Shown here: one piece after another, positions 1-9,028 of the stretch | How positions within the stretch are numbered: the stretch's first letter is position 1 | Layout of the letters: each line of letters begins with the position of its first letter | Origin: Halomonas sp. ALS9 | GTDB taxonomy: Bacteria; Pseudomonadota; Gammaproteobacteria; Pseudomonadales; Halomonadaceae | Assembly: GCF_001651035.1 (NCBI RefSeq) | Contig: NZ_LXRG01000192.1 | Location: 682,001 to 746,000, forward strand | Length of the DNA: 64,000 nucleotides | Reading direction: 5' to 3' | Program-made: the position numbers and the translations under genes | Notes under the pieces: model-generated | The model's database searches: none | Seen by the model: only the letters and a program-made list of their open reading frames with translations | Told to the model about the DNA's origin: nothing

Positions 1-366
1 ACAGAAGAAGTCGCCCGCTTTCTGCTGGTGTGGATCACCTTTTTAGCGGGCACTTTGGCATTCCAGCGTGGGCGGCATATTGCCGTGACCTTTGTGGTCG
101 ACGCCCTGCCCGGCCGCCTGCGCCAAATAGCAAAGCTTGCCGCCCTGCTGATCGTGCTGGCGTTTATGATCGCGCTGATTGTGATCGGCTACCGCTATAT
201 GCAGGTGCAGAGCTTTCAGAAATCCGCCTCGCTGCGGCTGTCGATGACCTACGTTTACGCGGTGATGCCGATCTGCGCGGCCATTATGGCCTGGTATGCG
301 CTGGTCGATATTGTTGAGCTGCTGATTAACGGCGAAACCGCCCAACCCCAGGAGGAGTCGCTATGA
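1..366 (+). CDS. dctQ: TRAP transporter small permease (DctQ family), 5'-truncated
   Basis: Small membrane subunit of a TRAP (tripartite ATP-independent periplasmic) transporter, which takes up organic acids with sodium. The reading frame is open from base 1, so the gene starts before the window. The first visible residues (TEEVARFLLVWITF) are the conserved DctQ segment, followed by membrane helices near residues 35-60 and 80-105 of the visible part. Its last codons overlap the downstream large-permease gene by 4 bp (ATGA), the usual coupling of these two subunits. The periplasmic binding protein should lie upstream, outside the window. The substrate cannot be told. Confidence 0.9.
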   Translation, partial: TEEVARFLLVWITFLAGTLAFQRGRHIAVTFVVDALPGRLRQIAKLAALLIVLAFMIALIVIGYRYMQVQSFQKSASLRLSMTYVYAVMPICAAIMAWYALVDIVELLINGETAQPQEESL

Positions 367-1625
367 CGCTGCTGCTGTTTGGGCTGTTCTTCCTGTTTAT
401 GCTGCTGGGTGTGCCGATCGCCTTTGCGATTGGCGCCAGCACGCTCTACGCCCTTTACCAATCCGGCGTACCGCTGATGGTGGTCACCCAGCAGATGTTC
501 CAGGGCATTAACTCCTTTGCCTTGGTCGCCATCCCAATGTTTATCCTCGCCGGGGATTTAATGGCCCAGGGCAAGGTAAGCGAAAAGCTGGTCAGCTTTG
601 CCGATTCGCTCGTCGGCTTTATGCGCGGTGGGCTTTCGGTGGTTTCAGTCATGGCAGGCATGTTCTTTGCGGCCATTTCAGGCTCAGGTGCTGCGACGAC
701 TGCCGCCGTGGGCTCAAGCCTGGTACCAGAGCTTAAGCGCAAAGGCTATGACCCGGCCTCGGCGGCCAGCTTGATTGCCGCCAGCGGTACCATTGGGGTG
801 GTGATTCCGCCCTCGGTGCCAATGATCATCTACGCGGTCATCGCCCAGCAGTCGGTTTCAAAGCTGTTTCTCAACGGCTTTTTGCCGGGGTTAACGATGG
901 GTTTAGGATTAATGGCGATTGCGATCACCCAAGCCTATAAGCGCCAGTACCCCAAAGGCACGCCGCTGTCGCTGGCGACCATCTGGAATACCTTTAAAGA
1001 CGCCAGCTGGGGATTGATGACGCCGGTGATTATCCTCGGCGGTATCTTCACGGGGAAATTTACCCCTTCAGAGGCCGCCGTGGTGGCGGTGAACTACGCC
1101 ATGCTGGTGTCGCTGTTTGTCTACCGTGACCTGACGCTGCCGCAGGTTTATAAGCTACTGATCCGTTCGGCGATGACCACCGCGGTGATTATGCTGGTGA
1201 TTGCCATGTCGGCGGTGTTGAGTTGGACGCTCTCAAGCTGGCAAGTGCCGGGGGCGATTGCCCAGGCGGTGCTATCCCTTTCCACCAATCCTTATGTGAT
1301 TATGCTGCTGATCGTGGGGATTATTCTGCTCACCGGGGTGTTTATCGAAACCGCCAGTGCGCTGATTATTCTCACTCCAGTGCTGCTGCCGCTGGTGCTG
1401 CAGTTGGGGATTGACCCGATCCACTTTGGTTTGATTATCGTAGTGGGGCTTTCTATTGGCATGATTACCCCGCCGGTGGCGATCAACCTCTATGTGGCGT
1501 CTTCGATTACGCAACTACCGCTGGAGCGGATTACCCGGGCGATTATCCCTTACCTGCTGGGGCTGATCGGGGTGCTGCTACTGGTGGTTTATGTGCCGAT
1601 TTTGTTGGGCTGGTCGGGGCATTAG
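363..1625 (+). CDS. dctM: TRAP transporter large permease (DctM family)
   Basis: Large, channel-forming subunit of the TRAP transporter. It is 420 aa, a normal DctM length, and almost entirely hydrophobic with about 12 membrane segments. Family-typical stretches are visible: SGSGAATTAAVGS near residue 105, SGTIGVVIPPSVPM near 145, and the C-terminal GMITPPVAINLYV. The second of these and the last are the repeated helical hairpins that form the transport site. The start ATG overlaps the stop of the small permease, so the two are cotranslated. A strong terminator hairpin follows, so this is the last gene of its operon. Confidence 0.95.
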   Translation: MTLLLFGLFFLFMLLGVPIAFAIGASTLYALYQSGVPLMVVTQQMFQGINSFALVAIPMFILAGDLMAQGKVSEKLVSFADSLVGFMRGGLSVVSVMAGMFFAAISGSGAATTAAVGSSLVPELKRKGYDPASAASLIAASGTIGVVIPPSVPMIIYAVIAQQSVSKLFLNGFLPGLTMGLGLMAIAITQAYKRQYPKGTPLSLATIWNTFKDASWGLMTPVIILGGIFTGKFTPSEAAVVAVNYAMLVSLFVYRDLTLPQVYKLLIRSAMTTAVIMLVIAMSAVLSWTLSSWQVPGAIAQAVLSLSTNPYVIMLLIVGIILLTGVFIETASALIILTPVLLPLVLQLGIDPIHFGLIIVVGLSIGMITPPVAINLYVASSITQLPLERITRAIIPYLLGLIGVLLLVVYVPILLGWSGH

Positions 1626-1636
1626 CCAGAAACGCA

Positions 1637-1668
1637 ACGGGGCTTGCCAATGGCAAGCCCCGTTTTTA
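1637..1668 (+). terminator. Rho-independent terminator after TRAP operon
   Basis: A 13-bp perfect stem (ACGGGGCTTGCCA paired with its complement) with a tiny loop, followed by TTTTT. It lies 11 bp after the dctM stop and before the convergent chemoreceptor gene. Confidence 0.9.
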
Positions 1669-1689
1669 TACCCGCTATAGCGTTAGGCG

Positions 1690-3477
1690 TTAGAACGCCT
1701 CCCACTCATCTGCAGCGTGCTTTGCCGTTGCCGGTGAGGGCTTGGATGATGGCTGTGATGAGGCGTGCGATGAAAGCGCGGGGCGCTTCAAGCCATTATC
1801 ACCGCCACGCTGCTGAGACGCCGGAGAGGCTAGCGCCTGATGCTGTGGCTCGTCTTCACCGAGCACAAAGGAGTTGATTAGCTGATTCAGATGCTCTGCA
1901 TGGCGGCGCATATTGGCGGCGGCGGTGGTTGACTCTTCTACCATGGCGGCGTTCTGCTGGGTCATGGTGTCCATTTCAGCCACGGCGGTGTTGATCTGGC
2001 CGATACCGCTGCTCTGCTCTTTGGCACCGGCGGTGATCTCGCCGATTACATCGGTGACTTTCGCGACGCTAGAGACGATCTCGCGCATGGTGTCGCCCGC
2101 GCTACGCACCAGCTTCGCGCCCGATTCAGTGTGCTGAACAGATGTATCGATAAGCGCACGAATCTCTTTGGAAGCATCGCTTGAACGGCTGGCCAGCACC
2201 CGCACCTCTTGCGCCACTACGGCAAAGCCACGGCCATGCTCGCCCGCCCGTGCGGCTTCCACCGAAGCGTTAAGCGCCAGAATATTGGTCTGGAAGGCAA
2301 TCGCATCGATCATGGTGATGATGTCGCTGATGCGCGATGCGGAGTCGTTGATATCGCGCATGGTGGTCTCAACCTGCCCCATGGCAGTCTCGCCTTCGCG
2401 GGCCACATCAGCAGTAGACTGAACCAGCGTGTTGGCCTGCTGGGCATTGTCAGCACTGTGATTAACGGTTGAGGTGATCTCCTCCATGGAAGCTGACGTT
2501 TCCTGGAGATTGGCCGCCGCCTGCTCGGTTCGGGTGGCAAGCTCATCGGAGCTTTGTGAGATCTCACTCGCCGCTTGGTGGACGCTCAGCGTACTACTGC
2601 GCACGTCGCGCAACGTGGTCTGCATGCGCGCCACAAAGGCGTTAAATTGTGCGCTTAGCTCGCCAATCTCATCGCCGCTTTCAACCGCTAAGCGACGGGT
2701 TAAATCACCGCGCCCCTGAGCAATATCGTGCATCGCCGCGGTCGTGCGTTTGATCGGCCCCAGCGTGCGACGCACTAGGCCATACGCGATCAGCGCAATA
2801 ACGATAAATAGGCCCAGCCCCAACAGGGAGGCAAATATAATGCCTTGGCGCAAATCAGCGGCAGCCGCGGCTTCAAGCTCGGCAATGGCGTCGTCAGCAT
2901 CGGTAACGTAAACCCCTGCACCAATGAGCCAGTCCCATTTTTCAAGGCGGTCAACGAAGGAGTGCTTGGGTTCAATTCGGTTGGTACCTGGGTAGTCCCA
3001 CATATAGCTGTAGAAGCCACCACCACTCTGGGCGAGCTTAATGATCTCGCGAATCAGGTAAGTGCCATCAGGCGTTTGCGCGTCGATCATGTTGGTGCCT
3101 TCACGCTCTGGTGCAGGCGCCGTGACGATATTGTTACCGTCATAGTCGTAGATGAAGATGTAGTTGTTATCTTCAAAGCGCATGGAACGCACCAGCTCGG
3201 CTACCCGCTGTTTGGCAGCCGCATCGTTGGCACCGGCTTGTTCGTAAATGGGCTCGATGGCAGAAGTGGCCATCTGGACGATATCGCGCACCGCTTTGCG
3301 GCGCTCTTCAATCAGCATTTCACGCTGTTCTGCCAATACGTCGTGGGTGTCTTGGATGTTGCTGTAGGCTTTAAACCCGACCAGGGCAACCGTCACTATT
3401 AGAAGGGGGAGCAGTACCAGTATCAGCACCTTGGTTTGTAAACCCAGGGCGCGTTTAGAAGCAGAGGGAGTGGTCAT
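1690..3477 (-). CDS. Methyl-accepting chemotaxis protein with single Cache sensor
   Basis: Transmembrane chemoreceptor of 595 aa that controls CheA. Order: membrane helix about 15-36, periplasmic single-Cache ligand domain about 40-200 (motif [10 protein letters not shown], then a W-rich section), second membrane helix about 212-235, HAMP linker, then the long cytoplasmic coiled coil. The highly conserved hairpin tip ([20 protein letters not shown]) is intact. The protein ends in EWEAF, matching the xWxxF pentapeptide that tethers the CheR and CheB enzymes to high-abundance receptors. It is a single gene preceded by a sigma-28-like promoter. Cache domains often bind small organic or amino acids; the ligand is unknown. 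Confidence 0.95.
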   Translation of the reverse strand: MTTPSASKRALGLQTKVLILVLLPLLIVTVALVGFKAYSNIQDTHDVLAEQREMLIEERRKAVRDIVQMATSAIEPIYEQAGANDAAAKQRVAELVRSMRFEDNNYIFIYDYDGNNIVTAPAPEREGTNMIDAQTPDGTYLIREIIKLAQSGGGFYSYMWDYPGTNRIEPKHSFVDRLEKWDWLIGAGVYVTDADDAIAELEAAAAADLRQGIIFASLLGLGLFIVIALIAYGLVRRTLGPIKRTTAAMHDIAQGRGDLTRRLAVESGDEIGELSAQFNAFVARMQTTLRDVRSSTLSVHQAASEISQSSDELATRTEQAAANLQETSASMEEITSTVNHSADNAQQANTLVQSTADVAREGETAMGQVETTMRDINDSASRISDIITMIDAIAFQTNILALNASVEAARAGEHGRGFAVVAQEVRVLASRSSDASKEIRALIDTSVQHTESGAKLVRSAGDTMREIVSSVAKVTDVIGEITAGAKEQSSGIGQINTAVAEMDTMTQQNAAMVEESTTAAANMRRHAEHLNQLINSFVLGEDEPQHQALASPASQQRGGDNGLKRPALSSHASSQPSSKPSPATAKHAADEWEAF

Positions 3478-3535
3478 TTGTGAGCAAGTTCCAAAGTCTG
3501 TCTTGAGGGATGAGTTTTTAATAGTTATAGGGGCC

Positions 3536-3562
3536 TTATCGACCTAAAATGCACAGACTTTA
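3536..3562 (-). promoter_or_regulatory. Sigma-28 (FliA) promoter for the chemoreceptor gene
   Basis: Read on the minus strand: TAAAGTCT, 11 bp, GTCGATAA. This matches the FliA consensus TAAAGTTT-N11-GCCGATAA at 7 of 8 bases in each box with exact spacing. The predicted RNA start is about 50 bases ahead of the chemoreceptor ATG. It lies in the 428-bp gap 3478-3905, which also holds a palindrome and a possible sRNA. Confidence 0.75.
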
Positions 3563-3612
3563 ACCAATTTGCGGTGTTTTTTTACTTAATATTCAATTAA
3601 TTAACAATTAAT

Positions 3613-3633
3613 ACTTAGGTTCATAACCTAAGT
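3613..3633. promoter_or_regulatory. Perfect 9-bp inverted repeat, possible operator
   Basis: ACTTAGGTT and its exact complement AACCTAAGT are separated by 3 bases in an AT-rich stretch between the divergent chemoreceptor and YihY genes. There is no T-run, so it is not a terminator. The symmetry suggests a dimeric regulator site, probably acting on the transcript that ends at 3770. No regulator family can be assigned. Confidence 0.4.
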
Positions 3634-3656
3634 TAAGGCTTCCGATAGCGTATACG

Positions 3657-3770
3657 TTCATCCTGAAGTGGTGGTGGCCAAGGATGGCCCGTTTTAAGCT
3701 AGATGCTTAGCCACCTTCTTCGGTTGCCCTGACCTTTCTACCGCCTGGTCAGGGCGACCTTTTTGTTTTT
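3657..3770 (+). ncRNA. Candidate small RNA (unnamed)
   Basis: No gene on this strand lies upstream, yet a strong terminator ends at 3770, so a short independent transcript is likely. A weak -10 (TATACG, 3651-3656) would start it near 3662. The body contains the hairpin GGCC-AAGGAT-GGCC (3676-3689), which presents AGGA in a hexaloop, the form preferred by CsrA/RsmA proteins. GGTGGC (3673-3678) can alternatively pair with GCCACC (3710-3715), a possible switch. There is no open reading frame with a ribosome site. Only one GGA loop is seen, fewer than in known Csr-titrating RNAs, so the role is open. Confidence 0.45.
3722..3770 (+). terminator. Orphan Rho-independent terminator
   Basis: A 13-bp stem (3722-3734 with 3747-3759, including one G-T pair) is followed by TTTTTGTTTTT. 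The preceding gene points the other way and the following gene starts 135 bp later, so it ends no known gene. It is the main support for the candidate small RNA. Confidence 0.85.
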
Positions 3771-3905
3771 AAGGCTTACCTTCATCAGTGCTTTCGACCG
3801 CCGCCATCTTAACCCAGCCCCATCCATTCCTGACTTTCTTGATCGTTGCCCTTGTTAATTGCTAGCGCCATGGGCGTATCATGGCATTAGCAAGTCACAA
3901 GGAGA

Positions 3906-4841
3906 ATGGCAAGCATGGTTCAAACCCCCTCATTTTTTAGCGCTGTCTTGCTCCTGCTCCCTCGGTTGGCTCACTTTGCCTGGCGCGTATTACGCAATTT
4001 TTTTAAAAATCACGGCATCCTGCTCGCCGGCGGCGTGGGCTACAATATTTTGCTCTCTATCGTGCCGCTTTTTGCCGTGCTGGTGGTGCTATTAACCCAC
4101 GTGGTGGATCAGCAGCACCTTCTCAATGTACTGTCGATACAAGCACGCCATATGGCACCCGCCCATGCCGAAGTCTTGGTTGAGGCCGTGCGCAGCCTGC
4201 TGGATTCCCGGGATGTCATCGGCATTCTGAGCTTTCCCATTTTGTTGCTGTTCAGTTCCTTCGCCTTTCGTATGCTGGAAGACGCTTTAGCGATCATTTT
4301 CCATGCGCCGGATAGCCCGCATATCAAGCGTAGCGCCTGGGTATCAGTGCTGCTTCCTTATGCCTTTATGGTGGTTCTTGGGGCGGCGCTTATGGTGCTC
4401 ACGCTGGTGGTCACCCTGGCCAGTTCGCTGAATGCGCTGGTCATGCTGTTATTTGAACGGGAGCTGCCTTTGGCGGGGTTTTCAGAGCCAGTGCTTAACA
4501 TAGCCAGTTTCACCGGGGTGTTCCTGTTGTTCAGCGCTATCTATAAAGTGCTGCCAGTGGTGCGCATTGCCTTGCGTCGAGCAATCGTAGGCGGCTTTGT
4601 GGCAGCCCTGCTATGGGAAGGGGTTCGGCTGTTACTGGTCTACTATTTCGCCAACCTCTCATTCGTTAACGCCGTCTACGGTTCATTGGCGGCGCTGGTG
4701 GTCGTATTGATTAGCCTGGAAGTGGGCGCCGTCATTTTACTGTTGGGCGCCCAGGTGATTGCCGAACTGGAACGCAATACCCGCCTTGGGCTGCCATGGT
4801 ACGTCAATCCAAATCGCCAGCCGATTACACGGGTTGATTGA
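3906..4841 (+). CDS. YihY/BrkB family inner-membrane protein
   Basis: Integral membrane protein of about 310 aa in the YihY/virulence-factor BrkB family (once misnamed RNase BN). Family signs are the N-terminal GGVGYNILLSIVPLFAVL segment and the C-terminal NAVYGSLAALVVVLISLEVGAV helix, with about six membrane segments. Function is poorly defined; a transport role is suspected for the family. The ATG at 3906 sits directly against the AAGGAG ribosome site, so the ATG at 3915 (10-base spacing) may be the real start. The gene converges on ureG with only 2 bp between the stops and no visible terminator. Confidence 0.9.
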   Translation: MASMVQTPSFFSAVLLLLPRLAHFAWRVLRNFFKNHGILLAGGVGYNILLSIVPLFAVLVVLLTHVVDQQHLLNVLSIQARHMAPAHAEVLVEAVRSLLDSRDVIGILSFPILLLFSSFAFRMLEDALAIIFHAPDSPHIKRSAWVSVLLPYAFMVVLGAALMVLTLVVTLASSLNALVMLLFERELPLAGFSEPVLNIASFTGVFLLFSAIYKVLPVVRIALRRAIVGGFVAALLWEGVRLLLVYYFANLSFVNAVYGSLAALVVVLISLEVGAVILLLGAQVIAELERNTRLGLPWYVNPNRQPITRVD

Positions 4842-4843
4842 CG

Positions 4844-5482
4844 TTAGCTAGCGGTCGCTTCGGCCTGCGGACGCCGCTCATCAAGCATCCCTTTATCGAG
4901 AATAAAGCGGATGATCTCTTCCAGCCCCACCCCGTCATACAGATTGGTAAACACAAAGGGCCGTTCGCCGCGCATTTTTTTCGAATCGCGCGCCATGATG
5001 TCGAGCGATGCGTGCACCTGCTCGGCGATATCCATCTTGTTGATAATCAATAGATCTGATTTGGTGATACCCGGCCCGCCCTTGCGGGGAATTTTGTCGC
5101 CTGCGGAGACGTCGATCACGTAGAGCGTGAGATCAGAAAGCTCGGGGCTAAAGGTGGCCGAAAGATTGTCGCCGCCCGACTCCACCATGACCAGCTCCAG
5201 CTTGGGATGGCGCGCCTGTAGCTCGTCGATGGCCGCCAGGTTCATCGAGGCATCTTCGCGGATCGCGGTATGCGGGCAGCCGCCGGTTTCTACCCCCAGA
5301 ATGCGATCCGCCGGTAGGGCATCGTGCTTAAGCAGGAAGTCGGCGTCTTCGCGGGTGTAGATATCGTTGGTGACCACGGCGATATCGTAGTAATCCCGCA
5401 GCGCTAAACAGAGTTGCTTGAGTAGCGCCGTTTTGCCAGACCCTACCGGGCCGCCCACGCCAATACGTAAACAGTGAGTCAT
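4844..5482 (-). CDS. ureG: Urease accessory GTPase UreG
   Basis: SIMIBI-class GTPase that powers nickel delivery to urease. It is 212 aa, the usual length. The P-loop GPVGSGKT is at residues 11-18, the nickel-binding CPH motif is in [17 protein letters not shown], and the guanine-specificity NKMD motif is near residue 153. It is the last gene of the ureDABCEFG operon and acts in a complex with UreD, UreF and UreE. The stop lies 2 bp from that of the convergent YihY gene. Confidence 0.98.
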   Translation of the reverse strand: MTHCLRIGVGGPVGSGKTALLKQLCLALRDYYDIAVVTNDIYTREDADFLLKHDALPADRILGVETGGCPHTAIREDASMNLAAIDELQARHPKLELVMVESGGDNLSATFSPELSDLTLYVIDVSAGDKIPRKGGPGITKSDLLIINKMDIAEQVHASLDIMARDSKKMRGERPFVFTNLYDGVGLEEIIRFILDKGMLDERRPQAEATAS

Positions 5483-5494
5483 AATGAAAATCTC

Positions 5495-6244
5495 CTAACT
5501 TCTAAACAGTCGTGAATACTGGGTTTCGTGTAGAGCGCTTGCCAGGGCTAAGCCGGGCAGCACGGGGCCTAGCTCGTCGTCATCTAATGTAAGCGCTTGG
5601 TCAACGGCAGCCACTAATGCTGGCCGCAGCTGTTCTATAACGCGCTGGGCGGCGGTGTGGCCTAGCGGCAAGGCTTTGCAGGCCACCGCAAGCTGGTTTT
5701 CCAACCACGCCCAGGCAAAGCCCAGCAAGGTTTGGCGAACAGACACGCCGCGGGCATGCGCCGTATAGGCAAATAGAGTCACATAGCCTGCATGATCCGG
5801 CAGCAAGGGCAGTGGTAAGTCCTCACTTGGCAGTTGCTCTTCTATTGGCAACGGCTCTTCTATTGGCAATAAGTCCAAGCTGCCCAGCAGGCGTTTAAGC
5901 GAGGCGCCCAGGCGGGTATCTTCCGCGGCTAACTCAGCAGTTTCCCGCGTAGCGGCCAGCCACTCATCCCAAACGGCAATGGATTCACCATCTGCCTGAT
6001 CAAACGCTTCGTGCAAACGCGCCAGCACCGGCAGCTCACAGCGGGTTAGGCCATCTTCCAAAACGCCATTCAGCCATTCAGCAAGACTGGCTTCATCGCG
6101 TACCCAGTCAAGCTCAAAGGCGCTTTCCAGTCCTTGGGAGAAGGCAAAAGCACCGATGGGTAGCGCAGGGCTGACCAGTTGCATTAAGCCTAGCAGCGCC
6201 AGCTCATCGCTTTGGCTTTTTAGCGCAGCTGAATCAGTGGGCAT
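5495..6244 (-). CDS. ureF: Urease accessory protein UreF
   Basis: Cytosolic factor that bridges UreG to the UreD-urease complex and gates nickel transfer. The family signature SPALPIGAFAFSQGLE is near the N-terminus. The chosen ATG (6244) overlaps the ureE stop by 11 bp. The frame stays open to 6298, but that stretch is the His-rich 3' end of ureE read in another frame, and an ATG at 6256 is a close alternative. A repeated acidic insert (LPIEEPLPIEEQLPSEDLP) sits mid-protein, made by a direct duplication around 5845-5880. It looks like a lineage-specific loop. Confidence 0.93.
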   Translation of the reverse strand: MPTDSAALKSQSDELALLGLMQLVSPALPIGAFAFSQGLESAFELDWVRDEASLAEWLNGVLEDGLTRCELPVLARLHEAFDQADGESIAVWDEWLAATRETAELAAEDTRLGASLKRLLGSLDLLPIEEPLPIEEQLPSEDLPLPLLPDHAGYVTLFAYTAHARGVSVRQTLLGFAWAWLENQLAVACKALPLGHTAAQRVIEQLRPALVAAVDQALTLDDDELGPVLPGLALASALHETQYSRLFRS

Positions 6245-6767
6245 GGTGGTGCTCATGTGCGTGGTCGTGAGAATGCCCATGGTCGTGGGAATGGCCATGA
6301 CCGTGCGAATGGGAATGCCCGCCGCCCACTTGGTTATAGGCGCCGGGCTCTGGGTCGAAGGTGGCGTTGTGGTGCTCTAGCTTGGCACCCAATAATTCGG
6401 CGAGCTCTTCCAGCACGTGGTCTGGCGGAAAGCGCACCCAGGCACCCTTGTCGTCTTCACCCAGCGCCAGCTGTACGTGGCGATTGCCTAGGTGGTAGGC
6501 AAGCCGCGCCAGCGGTAAGCCAGCACTCACTCGCGCGGTAACCACCGGTTCTACTGCCGCGCAGACGCGCACGACTTCGCCGCTTTCGGCTTTCAGGCCT
6601 TCACCGCTGCGCAATACTGGGCCGCGATCTAGGAATAGACCCAGTTCACGGCCGCTATCGCTTTGGGCTTTCAAGCGCCCGCGGATGCGTAGCTCAAAGG
6701 GCAGCGTCAGCGTGTCGCTCGCCGCGCTTTCCTCTATCAGCCCTAAACGTTCTATCAGTTTCAGCAT
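6234..6767 (-). CDS. ureE: Urease nickel metallochaperone UreE
   Basis: Nickel-binding chaperone that loads UreG. It has 177 aa with the UreE N-terminal fold and the C-terminal metal-binding half containing the conserved GNRH motif (residues about 92-95). The tail of about 30 residues is almost entirely His-Gly/His-Asp repeats (HSHGHGHSHDHGHSHDHAH), a high-capacity nickel store as in Klebsiella-type UreE. A palindromic repeat separates it from ureC upstream, and ureF overlaps its end. Confidence 0.97.
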   Translation of the reverse strand: MLKLIERLGLIEESAASDTLTLPFELRIRGRLKAQSDSGRELGLFLDRGPVLRSGEGLKAESGEVVRVCAAVEPVVTARVSAGLPLARLAYHLGNRHVQLALGEDDKGAWVRFPPDHVLEELAELLGAKLEHHNATFDPEPGAYNQVGGGHSHSHGHGHSHDHGHSHDHAHEHHHAH

Positions 6768-6797
6768 TGCTATCGTCCTTTCGCTATCTATGAGGCT

Positions 6798-6948
6798 GTG
6801 CCGGGGGTAGGCCTACGAGAGGGCGCTGTGAATACATCCTGTACGCTACTTTTGCCATCTGACCTCCATGGATGGAGGAAATGCCGGAAATGTAGGGAAC
6901 AATTTCCGGCCATGGCAAAAGACCCTCTCTACGGCCTACCCCCGTCAC
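6798..6948. repeat. Nested palindromic element (MITE/ERIC-like) between ureC and ureE
   Basis: The outer arms 6798-6823 and 6923-6948 are inverted repeats matching at 22 of 26 positions. Inside lie further pairs: TTTTGCCAT (6850-6858) with ATGGCAAAA (6912-6920), CCTCCATGGATGGAGG (6863-6878), and GCCGGAAAT with ATTTCCGGC (6883-6910). The whole unit can fold as one large cruciform or RNA hairpin. It has no coding frame of interest. The layout fits a mobile or dispersed palindromic repeat inserted into the operon and transcribed with it. Whether copies occur elsewhere in the genome cannot be seen here. Confidence 0.75.
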
Positions 6949-6973
6949 CTCTACCTAAGTGAAATAGCCTTAA

Positions 6974-8689
6974 TTAAAATAAATGATAGCGCTGAGCCAG
7001 CGGCAATTCGGTGGCGGGCTCGCAGGTTAAAATTTCGCCATCGCAGCGCACTTCATAGGTTTGTGGGTCGACGGTTAAATCGGGGCAGGCGTCGTTGAGC
7101 TTCATATCCTGCTTGCGCACTTGGCGTACGTTTTTACACGCCGCTAGTTGGCTATTGAGGCCCAATGTCTCTTTAATGCCAGCGTCTAACGCAGCCTGGC
7201 TAACAAAGCTAAGCCGGGTTTGGCTAGCCGCACGACCCAGGGCGCCGAACATATAGCGGTAGTGTACCGGCTGGGGCGTCGGAATCGAGGCGTTGGGGTC
7301 GCCCATGGGCGCCGCCGCAATCATGCCACCTTTGATCATCATCGCCGGTTTTACGCCGAAAAAGGCCGGTTTCCACAGCACTAGATCCGCCAGCTTACCC
7401 ACTTCGATGGAGCCTACTTCATGGGCAATACCGTGGGTGATCGCCGGGTTAATGGTGTACTTGGCGATATAGCGCTTGGCGCGGAAGTTATCGGCGCCCA
7501 AAGCTTCGTCTTCTGGCAGCAGGCCGCGCTGTACCTTCATCTTATGCGCGGTTTGCCAGGTGCGGCAGACCACTTCGCCAACCCGCCCCATGGCTTGGGA
7601 GTCTGAGGCAATCATCGAGATTACACCCAGATCATGCAGAATATCTTCCGCGGCGATGGTTTCGCGGCGAATACGTGAGTCGGCGAAAGCGACGTCTTCG
7701 GGAATATTGGGGTCGAGGTGGTGGCACACCATCAGCATATCGAGGTGTTCGTCGATGGTGTTGACCGTGTAGGGCCGTGTCGGGTTGGTGGAGGACGGCA
7801 GCACGTAGGCTTTCGAGCAGGCAGTGAGGATATCCGGGGCGTGACCGCCGCCTGCGCCTTCCGTGTGGTAGGTGTGAATGCAGCGCTCATTAAACGCCGC
7901 CAAGGTGTCCTCCACAAAGCCCGATTCGTTCAGGGTATCGGTGTGGATCGCTACCTGCACATCGTAAGCATCGGCGACGTTGAGGCAGTTATTGATCGAC
8001 GCGGGCGTGGTGCCCCAGTCTTCATGCAGCTTAAGGCCCATGGCGCCCGCTTGAAGCTGTAGCTCCAGGGATTCCGGCAGGCTGGCATTGCCTTTGCCCA
8101 GAAAGCCGATGTTCATGGGCATATCGTCCACCGCCTGCAGCATTTTGCCGATATGCCAGGCGCCGGGGGTGCAGGTGGTGGCGTTGGTGCCGGTGGCCGG
8201 GCCGGTGCCGCCGCCGAGCATGGTGGTAATGCCGCTCATCAGCGCTTCTTCCACTAGCTGTGGGCAGACAAAATGGATATGGGCATCCAGGGCGCCAGCG
8301 GTGAGAATTTTGCCTTCACCGGCGATAATTTCGGTGCCAGGGCCAATCACGATCTCGACATCCGGCTGGGTATCCGGGTTACCGGCTTTGCCAATCGCGG
8401 CAATGCGGCCATTTTGAATGCCCACATCGGCTTTAACGATGCCCCACCAGTCTAAAATCAGCGCGTTGGTGATGACTGTATCCATCACCGTGTCGTCGGC
8501 ACGCTGGCTCTGGCCCATGCCGTCGCGGATCACTTTGCCGCCGCCGAACTTCACTTCATCACCGTAGTGGGTGGCGTCTTTTTCGACTTCGATCCACAAG
8601 TCGGTATCGCCCAGGCGCACGCGGTCGCCTACCGTGGGGCCGTACATATCGGCGTAGGCTTGCCGACTGATCTTGTTAACTGGTTTCAT
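6974..8689 (-). CDS. ureC: Urease alpha subunit UreC
   Basis: Catalytic subunit of urease, which splits urea to ammonia and CO2 in the cytosol. It is 571 aa, full length. Metal-site motifs are present: [12 protein letters not shown] (nickel histidines), [10 protein letters not shown] with the lysine that is carbamylated to bridge the nickels, [12 protein letters not shown], the flap motif [20 protein letters not shown], and [16 protein letters not shown] with the aspartate ligand. It overlaps ureB by 4 bp. Confidence 0.99.
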   Translation of the reverse strand: MKPVNKISRQAYADMYGPTVGDRVRLGDTDLWIEVEKDATHYGDEVKFGGGKVIRDGMGQSQRADDTVMDTVITNALILDWWGIVKADVGIQNGRIAAIGKAGNPDTQPDVEIVIGPGTEIIAGEGKILTAGALDAHIHFVCPQLVEEALMSGITTMLGGGTGPATGTNATTCTPGAWHIGKMLQAVDDMPMNIGFLGKGNASLPESLELQLQAGAMGLKLHEDWGTTPASINNCLNVADAYDVQVAIHTDTLNESGFVEDTLAAFNERCIHTYHTEGAGGGHAPDILTACSKAYVLPSSTNPTRPYTVNTIDEHLDMLMVCHHLDPNIPEDVAFADSRIRRETIAAEDILHDLGVISMIASDSQAMGRVGEVVCRTWQTAHKMKVQRGLLPEDEALGADNFRAKRYIAKYTINPAITHGIAHEVGSIEVGKLADLVLWKPAFFGVKPAMMIKGGMIAAAPMGDPNASIPTPQPVHYRYMFGALGRAASQTRLSFVSQAALDAGIKETLGLNSQLAACKNVRQVRKQDMKLNDACPDLTVDPQTYEVRCDGEILTCEPATELPLAQRYHLF

Positions 8690-9006
8690 TGCTTACCTCC
8701 ATCGAGCGCACCCATCACATCACCACGGAAGCCGTAAATTTCCCGCTTGCCCACATAGGGAATCAGCGTGACTTCACGGGTTTGGCCGGGCTCAAAGCGA
8801 ATCGCCGTGCCTGCGGCCACATCCAAGCGGTAACCCCGCGCCTTAGCGCGATCAAAAGTCAGGGCGGGGTTGGCTTCGGCAAAGTGATAGTGGGAGCCAA
8901 TCTGAATCGGCCGGTCGCCGGTATTGGCCACTTCAACGCTGATCCGCTCACGGCCCACGCACAGTTCGATTTCACCGTCTTTTAACTGATATTCACCGGG
9001 AATCAT
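8686..9006 (-). CDS. ureB: Urease beta subunit UreB
   Basis: Structural subunit of the urease trimer, 106 aa, beginning [19 protein letters not shown] as is typical. The ATG at 9006 was chosen because a good ribosome site (AAGGAG, 8-base spacing) lies just upstream. An in-frame ATG 20 codons earlier would read through the repeat tract between ureA and ureB and lacks such a site. The conserved [14 protein letters not shown] motif is present. It overlaps ureC by 4 bp. Confidence 0.97.
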   Translation of the reverse strand: MIPGEYQLKDGEIELCVGRERISVEVANTGDRPIQIGSHYHFAEANPALTFDRAKARGYRLDVAAGTAIRFEPGQTREVTLIPYVGKREIYGFRGDVMGALDGGKQ

Positions 9007-9028
9007 TTGGTTGCTCCTTCGTTTTGTT

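Noticed and set aside
2845..3402. 185-codon frame antisense to the chemoreceptor gene
   Set aside because: Shadow of a well-supported gene; no recognisable domain.
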